Of a stretch of 9,194 nt of DNA, positions 1 through 6,903 are shown piece by piece. A program made the translations under genes and the position numbers. This DNA comes from Ectothiorhodospiraceae bacterium (GTDB lineage Bacteria; Pseudomonadota; Gammaproteobacteria; Thiohalomonadales; Thiohalomonadaceae). The stretch is from positions 1 through 9,194 of the forward strand of contig SLDE01000033.1 in NCBI GenBank assembly GCA_007125455.1, written 5' to 3'. How positions within the stretch are numbered: the stretch's first letter is position 1; the number at the start of each line of letters is the position of its first letter. The notes beneath the pieces are model-generated. The model worked only from the letters and a program-made list of their open reading frames with translations, was not told the DNA's origin and ran no database searches.

Positions 1-1862
<1,862 letters not shown>

Positions 1863-1960
1863 GTGGGGGATACTCAGTCGATAGATGGAGGCACCCGATA
1901 CGACGGGGAAAAGACGCCATTGCCATTTCACCATGGCAGGCCGAAGCTGACGGGGTTGGG

Positions 1961-1989
1961 ATTATACCCCATACTCAGGGCATTGCCGA
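1961..1989 (-). promoter_or_regulatory. Predicted sigma70 promoter for the ygiQ-family gene
   Basis: On the minus strand the -10 box is a perfect TATAAT (1966-1961). It is preceded, after exactly 17 bases, by TCGGCA (1989-1984), which matches four of six bases of TTGACA. Transcription would start near 1954 and give a leader of about 90 bases before the ATG at 1862. There is no other gene upstream in this direction, which fits a promoter here. Prediction from sequence only. Confidence 0.6.
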
Positions 1990-2023
1990 ACTGTGAACCC
2001 ACCCAAACTACGCCACAAGCCGT

Positions 2024-2053
2024 TTTACTAATTGGGGCATTCTGGCGTATATT
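2024..2053 (+). promoter_or_regulatory. Predicted sigma70 promoter for the small exported protein and cyclase genes
   Basis: TTTACT (2024-2029, four of six to TTGACA) and TATATT (2048-2053, five of six to TATAAT) are 18 bases apart. The start of transcription would fall near 2060, leaving a leader of about 30 bases that contains the strong ribosome binding site at 2079. It would drive both the 92-residue protein gene and the cyclase gene ten bases beyond it. Its -35 box lies only about 35 bases from that of the divergent promoter, so one bound regulator could affect both. Confidence 0.5.
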
Positions 2054-2078
2054 TCAACGCGTTGATACCCATACCACC

Positions 2079-2084
2079 AAGGAG
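2079..2084 (+). promoter_or_regulatory. Ribosome binding site that sets the start of the 92-residue protein
   Basis: AAGGAG lies seven bases before the ATG at 2092. This strong site decides for that ATG over the in-frame TTG at 2032, which would add 20 residues in front of an otherwise normal signal peptide and overlaps the predicted promoter. Confidence 0.8.
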
Positions 2085-2091
2085 CCGGACC

Positions 2092-2370
2092 ATGCATAAG
2101 CTGTATGCCACCACCCTCGCCCTGCTAGCCCTGGGCCTCAGTACCCCGAACATGGCAGATACCCTGTCCATGCCTGCCGGGAGTGAGCAGTCTGGCATCG
2201 AGATGCCGATACGCGGCATGGATATGGATCAGGTACGGGCCTACTACGGCGCCCCCCAGCATATCAAGAGCGCCGTAGGTCAGCCTCCCATCACACGCTG
2301 GGTCTACCCCGAGTACACCGTCTACTTTGAATACCGCCAAGTGATCCACAGCGTCCCGCACCGGGACTAA
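2092..2370 (+). CDS. Small exported protein of unknown function, upstream of CHASE2 cyclase
   Basis: This 92-residue protein starts with a signal peptide: H2 and K3, then a hydrophobic run at about residues 5-17, with a plausible signal peptidase I site after A22 (PNMA|DTLS). There is no lipobox cysteine. The mature part is about 70 residues, acidic at first, and carries the pattern PIRGMDMDQVRAYYGAP (residues 39-55) followed by VGQPPITRWVYPEYTVYFEY (62-81) and VIHSVPHRD at the end. I recall similar small gammaproteobacterial hypothetical proteins with the GxPPIxRWxY and VYFExxxVIH pattern, but no known function. The MxxVxxxxGxP segment resembles the start of BamE/SmpA-like folds, which is a weak clue only. 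It has its own promoter and a strong ribosome binding site, and it ends ten bases before the cyclase gene, so the two are probably co-transcribed. A periplasmic role near the CHASE2 sensor is possible but unproven. Confidence 0.85.
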   Translation: MHKLYATTLALLALGLSTPNMADTLSMPAGSEQSGIEMPIRGMDMDQVRAYYGAPQHIKSAVGQPPITRWVYPEYTVYFEYRQVIHSVPHRD

Positions 2371-2380
2371 TCGCAGCATC

Positions 2381-4600
2381 ATGGGCCTCACCCCCAGGCG
2401 TTCACGCCAACTGGCGAGCCTGTTCGGCCTAGGGGTGTTACTGCTTGCGCTCCTGATCCAGTTTGGCAACCTGCCACTGGTCAACACCCTTTACCAACAG
2501 CTGGAACGGCACACCTACGACCAGCGCCTAAGCTACCACCTCGCCAAGGATCAGCCCGTTGATCCGCGCATCGTCATCGTCGACATCGACGAGGCCTCCC
2601 TGCTGCGGGAGGGGCGCTGGCCCTGGTCCCGTACGCGCGTAGCCGAGCTACTGGCAAGACTCCAGGCCAGCGGTGCCATCCTGGTGGGCTTTGATATCCT
2701 GTTCGCCGAACCCGAACGCAACCCCATGGTGACGGTAATGGATGCGCTCGGAGAGGAAGGGATCGACCTGCCGCCAAAGTGGCAGCAACTGACCAGCCAG
2801 CTCGACGCCGATGCCACCCTGGCCAGGCAACTGGCTGCAGGGGATGTGGTATTGGGCTACACCTTCAATCCCCACCAGCCCCACCGCAGCGGTGAGCTAC
2901 CAGCGGCGCTTCCGCTGGGCAGCGACAACCCCTGGGCGCTTCAGGCTCTGCCTGCGATGGCCGGTTATAGCGCCCCCCTGCCCCTGCTGACGACACATAG
3001 CACCGGGGCGGGTTTTTTCAGCCTGCAACCCGATCCTGACGGGATCGTGCGACGCGCCCCGCTACTGGCAAAGTATCAGGAGCAACTCTACCCATCCCTC
3101 TCTCTGGAGATGCTGCGGCGGCTGTTTTTTCTCGAACAGGTGGAACTACAGGCAGGCCTGATCGACGGCAAACCGGAGCTGGAAAGCATCACGCTGGACA
3201 GCTCCCTGACCATCCCCACCGACAGCCACGGCAATATGCTGATCCCCTTCCGTGGCCCCACCGGCAGCTTTCCCTACCTCCCGGCCCACCAGCTACTCTC
3301 CGGTGAGTTCGACCCGGAGCTGCTACTGGGCAACATCGTGCTGGTGGGCACCACCGCACCGGGGCTGTTCGACCTGCGCGCCACCCCGGTAGGTGAGATC
3401 TATCCGGGGGTCGAGGTACACGCCAACCTGATCGCCGCGATGCTCGATCAGCAATTTTTACATGAGCCCTCCTGGGCGCGGGGGGCCAACTTCGCCCTCG
3501 CCCTGTTTATCGGCCTGTTGCTCGCGCTGCTACTGCCCTGGCTGCGCCCCGCCTGGCTACTGCTCAGCAGCGCCACCGCCAGCACCCTGGTCGTGGTGCT
3601 TAGCGGCTGGTTCTGGGTAGAACACGGCCTGATCCTGGCCCTGGCAGGCCCACTACTGGTCGTAGCCTTGCTCACCGTATTCAATCTCACCTGGGGCTAC
3701 TTCTTCGAATCCCTCACCCGCCACCACCTCAAGGAGATGTTTGGCCAGTACGTTCCCCCCGAGTTGGTCGACGAAATGAGCGAGTCACCCGGTAGCTTCG
3801 GCTTTGAAGGGGAATCGCGTGAGCTATCGGTGCTGTTTGCCGATGTGCGCAGCTTTACCACCATCTCCGAGTCGCTGGAGGCCAACGAACTCAAACGGCT
3901 GCTCAACCACTACTTCACCCCCATGACAAGGTTGATCTTCGAACACCGTGGCACCATCGACAAATACGTCGGCGACATGATCATGGCCTTCTGGGGCGCA
4001 CCGGTGAGCAACGAACAACACGCCGCCGCCGCCATCGACACCGCCCTGGCGATGCTCGCCGAAACCGAGCGGCTTAAACCGGAGTTCGCTGCCCGGGGCT
4101 GGCCCGAAGTAAATATCGGCGTGGGGATCAACTCCGGACTGATGAATGTGGGCGACATGGGCTCGCAATACCGTCGTTCCTATACCGTGCTGGGAGATGC
4201 GGTCAACCTCGCCTCCCGCCTGGAAGGCACCACCAAATACTACGGGGTGGGCCTGGTGATCGGTGAGCGCACCCGCGAATTGGCCGGAGACGCCTTCGTC
4301 TACCGCGAGCTGGATCGGGTCCAGGTCAAGGGCAAGCACCAGGCGATCACCGTCTACCAGCCCATCTGCCGTGGGGATGAGGCCACCACCACCCTGCTCG
4401 ACGAGCTGGACCAATACCACCGCGCACTGGCCCTCTACCGGGCACAGGCATGGGAACAGGCCGATGCCCTGTTTCAAGCCTTGGCCGAAAAGGCACCACA
4501 GACACACATCTACACGCTCTACCGCGAGCGCATCGCGGAATGCCGTCTACAGAACCTGGGAGCCGACTGGAATGGAGTCTATGTCCGCGACAACAAATAG
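2381..4600 (+). CDS. CHASE2-domain class III adenylate cyclase (membrane-bound)
   Basis: The 739-residue protein has one N-terminal membrane segment (about 11-28), a periplasmic CHASE2 sensor domain (about 35-360; VDPRIVIVDIDEASL, GRWPWSR, GFDILFAEP, LVGTTAPGLFDLRATPVG, YPGVEVHANLIAAML), three membrane segments (about 369-387, 391-411, 418-438), then a class III cyclase domain (about 478-660). The metal-binding aspartates are D488 (FADVRSFT) and D532 (KYVGDMIMAFWG). The substrate-reading pair is K528 and T602, and the transition-state pair is N609 and R613 (NLASRLEG). Lys/Thr is the class IIIb pattern, so cyclic AMP from ATP is the likely product. All catalytic residues are present. The tail (about 671-739) has a TPR-like helical stretch and ends in the DWNGV motif I associate with these cyclases. 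The ATG at 2381 has no good ribosome binding site and follows the stop of the small gene by ten bases, so translation may be coupled. The signal sensed by CHASE2 is unknown. Confidence 0.93.
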   Translation: MGLTPRRSRQLASLFGLGVLLLALLIQFGNLPLVNTLYQQLERHTYDQRLSYHLAKDQPVDPRIVIVDIDEASLLREGRWPWSRTRVAELLARLQASGAILVGFDILFAEPERNPMVTVMDALGEEGIDLPPKWQQLTSQLDADATLARQLAAGDVVLGYTFNPHQPHRSGELPAALPLGSDNPWALQALPAMAGYSAPLPLLTTHSTGAGFFSLQPDPDGIVRRAPLLAKYQEQLYPSLSLEMLRRLFFLEQVELQAGLIDGKPELESITLDSSLTIPTDSHGNMLIPFRGPTGSFPYLPAHQLLSGEFDPELLLGNIVLVGTTAPGLFDLRATPVGEIYPGVEVHANLIAAMLDQQFLHEPSWARGANFALALFIGLLLALLLPWLRPAWLLLSSATASTLVVVLSGWFWVEHGLILALAGPLLVVALLTVFNLTWGYFFESLTRHHLKEMFGQYVPPELVDEMSESPGSFGFEGESRELSVLFADVRSFTTISESLEANELKRLLNHYFTPMTRLIFEHRGTIDKYVGDMIMAFWGAPVSNEQHAAAAIDTALAMLAETERLKPEFAARGWPEVNIGVGINSGLMNVGDMGSQYRRSYTVLGDAVNLASRLEGTTKYYGVGLVIGERTRELAGDAFVYRELDRVQVKGKHQAITVYQPICRGDEATTTLLDELDQYHRALALYRAQAWEQADALFQALAEKAPQTHIYTLYRERIAECRLQNLGADWNGVYVRDNK

Positions 4601-4758
4601 TCTGTTTTGTCGTACCATTTGCCCATGACTATCTCCCTTGGCACCTGTAATACCTAGCAGGCTGTTGAAATTCCGATGAGTTGAGTCCGCGCGGGCCTCT
4701 ATTAACCAATGTGTCTCAAAGTGGTACTGTTCACTGACCAATCCAGCATATCGCTTGT
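4601..4758. other. Convergent intergenic gap, possible mobile-element remnant, no clear terminator
   Basis: This stretch separates the cyclase gene from rarA, which converge on it. I see no GC-rich hairpin followed by a T-run in either direction, although a shared terminator would be expected. It contains CAGGCTGTTGAAA (4658-4670), which resembles ends I associate with insertion sequences of Gammaproteobacteria, and the 8-base palindrome CCGCGCGG (4687-4694). The part from about 4650 to 4760 is visibly richer in A and T than the flanking genes. No matching inverted end or transposase is present in the window, so the mobile-element origin is only a suspicion. Confidence 0.4.
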
Positions 4759-6096
4759 TCATCCACGTAACTTTTTATCCAGCTCGCGCAGATGGGCGAG
4801 CTTTTCGGCAATCTTGAGCTCTAACCCACGGGGCACTGGCTGGTAGTAACGGGTGGCGGGCATTTCTTCGGGAAAGTAGTGCTCTGCGGCGGCGTAGCCT
4901 TCCGGTTCGTCGTGGGCGTAGCGGTATGCGTGGCCGTAGCCCAGCTCTTTCATTAGTTTGGTGGGGGCATTGCGCAGGTGGATGGGGACCTCCAGGGAGG
5001 GGCCGCTGCGTACGTCGGCCATGACGGCATTCCAGGCCTTGTAGACGGCGTTGCTCTTGGCGGCGCAGGCAAGGTAGGTGATGGCCTGGGCGATGGCCAA
5101 CTCCCCTTCCGGGCTGCCCAGGCGTTCTTGCACGTCCCAGGCATTGAGGGCCAGTTGCAGGCCACGGGGATCGGCGTTGCCGATGTCTTCGGAGGCCATG
5201 CGTACCACGCGACGGGCTACGTAGAGGGGATCGACCCCGCCGTCGATCATGCGGGCGAACCAGTATAGGGCGGCGTCGGGATCGGAGCCGCGTACCGATT
5301 TGTGTAGCGCGGAGATTTGATCGTAGAAGGCCTCCCCGCCCTTGTCGAAGCGCCGCAGGCCATCGGAGAGGATGGCGTTGACCACCTCTTCGTCGATGAC
5401 CTCCCTACCCGCCTCCTGGTGGGCAAAGTCGGCGGCGACTTCTAACAGGTTTAGGGCGCGGCGGGCATCACCATCGGCAACCAGGGCAATACGTCGCCGC
5501 AGGGCCTCGTCGAGCAGCAAGTCACGCCCTCCCAGTCCGCGCTCATCCTGCAGGGCCCTCTGCAATACCGCGTCGATGTCGTCACTATCCAGGGATTGCA
5601 GCACATAGACGCGGGCGCGGGAAAGCAGTGCGTTGTTCAACTCGAAGGAGGGATTTTCCGTGGTAGCGCCGATGAAGGTGAAGGTGCCGTCTTCGATGTG
5701 GGGCAGAAAGGCGTCCTGCTGGGCTTTGTTGAAGCGGTGTACCTCGTCGACGAACAGCACGGTGGCCTGCCCCATGGCGCGGGCCTGACGGGCTTGCTCT
5801 ACGGCGGCGCGGATCTCCTTCACCCCGGCGAGCACGGCTGAGAGGGTGAGAAAACGGGCATCGGCGTGGCCGGCGATCATGCGCGACAAGGTGGTTTTGC
5901 CGGTGCCCGGCGGGCCCCAGAAGATCATTGAGTGCAACTGGCCGGACTCGACCGCCTGACGGAGTGGCTTGCCAGGGGCAAGCAGGTGTTGCTGGCCGAC
6001 AAACTCGTCCAGGTTTTGCGGGCGCATGCGATCGGCCAGCGGGCGCAGGGTCTTTTCCTGCTCGGCGGGGTGCTGGGCGAAGAGATCGTCGGTCAT
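4759..6096 (-). CDS. rarA: RarA (MgsA), AAA+ replication-associated recombination ATPase
   Basis: RarA is a clamp-loader-like ATPase that acts at stalled replication forks with SSB and RecA. From the ATG at 6096 the protein has 445 residues, close to the 447 of E. coli. Visible motifs are Walker A GPPGTGKTT (61-69), Walker B VLFVDEVHRF (113-122), sensor 1 GATTENPSF (143-151), the arginine finger in LSRARVY (R160) and sensor 2 GDARRALN (209-216). The C-terminal tetramerisation region holds FYDQISALHKSVRGSDPDAA and HLRNAPTKLMKELGYG. An in-frame TTG at 6129 would add 11 residues and overlap lolA. I prefer the ATG because the stretch before PLADRMRP then matches E. coli in length, though neither start has a strong ribosome binding site. 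The gene follows lolA by 19 bases and is probably in the same operon. The stop overlaps an ATG of a downstream 71-codon frame (ATGA). Confidence 0.95.
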   Translation of the reverse strand: MTDDLFAQHPAEQEKTLRPLADRMRPQNLDEFVGQQHLLAPGKPLRQAVESGQLHSMIFWGPPGTGKTTLSRMIAGHADARFLTLSAVLAGVKEIRAAVEQARQARAMGQATVLFVDEVHRFNKAQQDAFLPHIEDGTFTFIGATTENPSFELNNALLSRARVYVLQSLDSDDIDAVLQRALQDERGLGGRDLLLDEALRRRIALVADGDARRALNLLEVAADFAHQEAGREVIDEEVVNAILSDGLRRFDKGGEAFYDQISALHKSVRGSDPDAALYWFARMIDGGVDPLYVARRVVRMASEDIGNADPRGLQLALNAWDVQERLGSPEGELAIAQAITYLACAAKSNAVYKAWNAVMADVRSGPSLEVPIHLRNAPTKLMKELGYGHAYRYAHDEPEGYAAAEHYFPEEMPATRYYQPVPRGLELKIAEKLAHLRELDKKLRG

Positions 6097-6115
6097 GGGG
6101 AATGCTAGCTGTTTC

Positions 6116-6733
6116 TCAGTAGTCGCCAATCACATCCACCCCGGGTGGCGGGGTGAAGTGGAAGGTGTCTTCGCGCAGGCGGGTGTTACGTGCCAGATCA
6201 TCAAACAACAGGCGGGTGGTCTGGCCAAAGCCGTCCACCATCTCCATGGCACGCAGGGTGGTATCCTCGATGGCCAGGCGTACGAAGTCGAAGTTGCTGT
6301 CGCGCTCCTTGGGTTTGAGTTCCAGCCAATGGAAGCCTTCGTGCTGACCCAGCTCCTCGATGGTGAAGTTGTCTGCCAGCGGCTCACTGGCGGTCATCAG
6401 CAGTGCCGGAGCACCGCCCAGGGCCTCGGTTTGTGGACGTACGGTAACCTGTTCCAGGTCGCGATCGTACATCCAGATGTGCTCACCATCGGCCACATAG
6501 AGCTGATCGTAGGGATTGGTGTAATGCAGGCGGAAGCGCCCTGGGCGTGAGATCCATAGCTTGCCATCGCTGCGCTCGACCAGTTCGCCACGGGCGTCGT
6601 GCAGGGTCTGCATGAAGGTGGCTTCCATGGTGGAAAGCTCATCAAGAAAGCTCTCCAGGCGTTGCTGACCTTCGCCGGCATGGATGGCGAAGGAACTGCT
6701 GAGCAGGAAGATACTTAAGAGTAATTTTTTCAT
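6116..6733 (-). CDS. lolA: LolA, outer-membrane lipoprotein carrier protein
   Basis: LolA accepts lipoproteins released by the LolCDE transporter at the inner membrane and carries them across the periplasm to LolB. The 205-residue product (203 in E. coli) starts with a clear signal peptide, MKKLLLSIFLLSSSFAIHA, cleaved after A19. The mature part shows the family pattern: TMEATFMQTL near the N-terminus, then GKLWISRPGRFRLHYTNPYD (57-76) in which R63 matches the functionally important R43 of mature E. coli LolA, then LYVADGEHIWMYD (78-90), and the closing FHFTPPPGVDV (191-201), close to E. coli FTFTPPQGVTV. The ribosome binding site is weak. It lies between ftsK (170 bases upstream, with a REP-like element in the gap) and rarA (19 bases downstream), the order usual in Gammaproteobacteria. 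No clear promoter of its own was found, so it may depend on the ftsK transcript. Confidence 0.94.
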   Translation of the reverse strand: MKKLLLSIFLLSSSFAIHAGEGQQRLESFLDELSTMEATFMQTLHDARGELVERSDGKLWISRPGRFRLHYTNPYDQLYVADGEHIWMYDRDLEQVTVRPQTEALGGAPALLMTASEPLADNFTIEELGQHEGFHWLELKPKERDSNFDFVRLAIEDTTLRAMEMVDGFGQTTRLLFDDLARNTRLREDTFHFTPPPGVDVIGDY

Positions 6734-6779
6734 TTCTACGCTATACCTTGCCGATGGTTGTGATGTGTGGGGTATTTTT

Positions 6780-6840
6780 CTCCCCTCACCGCAGCCCTGG
6801 ACTGTTTCCCGACAGTCGCCTTCCTGAGGGAGAGGGGCTG
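6780..6840. repeat. REP-like palindromic element between ftsK and lolA
   Basis: Read on the minus strand, this 61-base element holds nested inverted repeats: CAGCCC (6840-6835) with GGGCTG (6797-6792), CTCCCTCA (6832-6825) with TGAGGGGAG (6788-6780, one bulged base), and a perfect 6-base hairpin GACTGT/ACAGTC (6817-6812 and 6805-6800) around a 6-base loop. The first two pairings cross, so they cannot both form in a simple fold. The CCCTCTCCC and GGTGAGGG segments resemble interspersed palindromes common in proteobacterial genomes. There is no T-run after the stem in either direction, so it is not a standard terminator. It may protect or process the ftsK-lolA message. The rest of the 6734-6903 gap holds a run of seven G at 6884-6890 and nothing else I can name. 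Confidence 0.55.
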
Positions 6841-6903
6841 TTCGTGCCTGAATGATGCGCTTGGCTTCAAATACGACAAAGCCGGGGGGGTATGGTTCAA
6901 AAG

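Noticed and set aside
3824..4507. 227-codon minus-strand frame opposite the cyclase domain
   Set aside because: It mirrors the conserved catalytic region of the cyclase and shows no domain or ribosome binding site. It is a shadow of that gene.
4687..4694. CCGCGCGG palindrome as a terminator or operator between cyclase and rarA
   Set aside because: It has no loop and no T-run, and an 8-base GC palindrome is easily expected by chance at this base composition.
5969..6550. 193-codon plus-strand frame across the rarA/lolA junction
   Set aside because: It spans the opposite strand of two well-supported genes and resembles no protein I know.
6780..6840. Rho-independent terminator after ftsK
   Set aside because: The stem is strong, but no T-run follows it on the minus strand, and the next gene lies in the same direction. 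REP-like is a better description.
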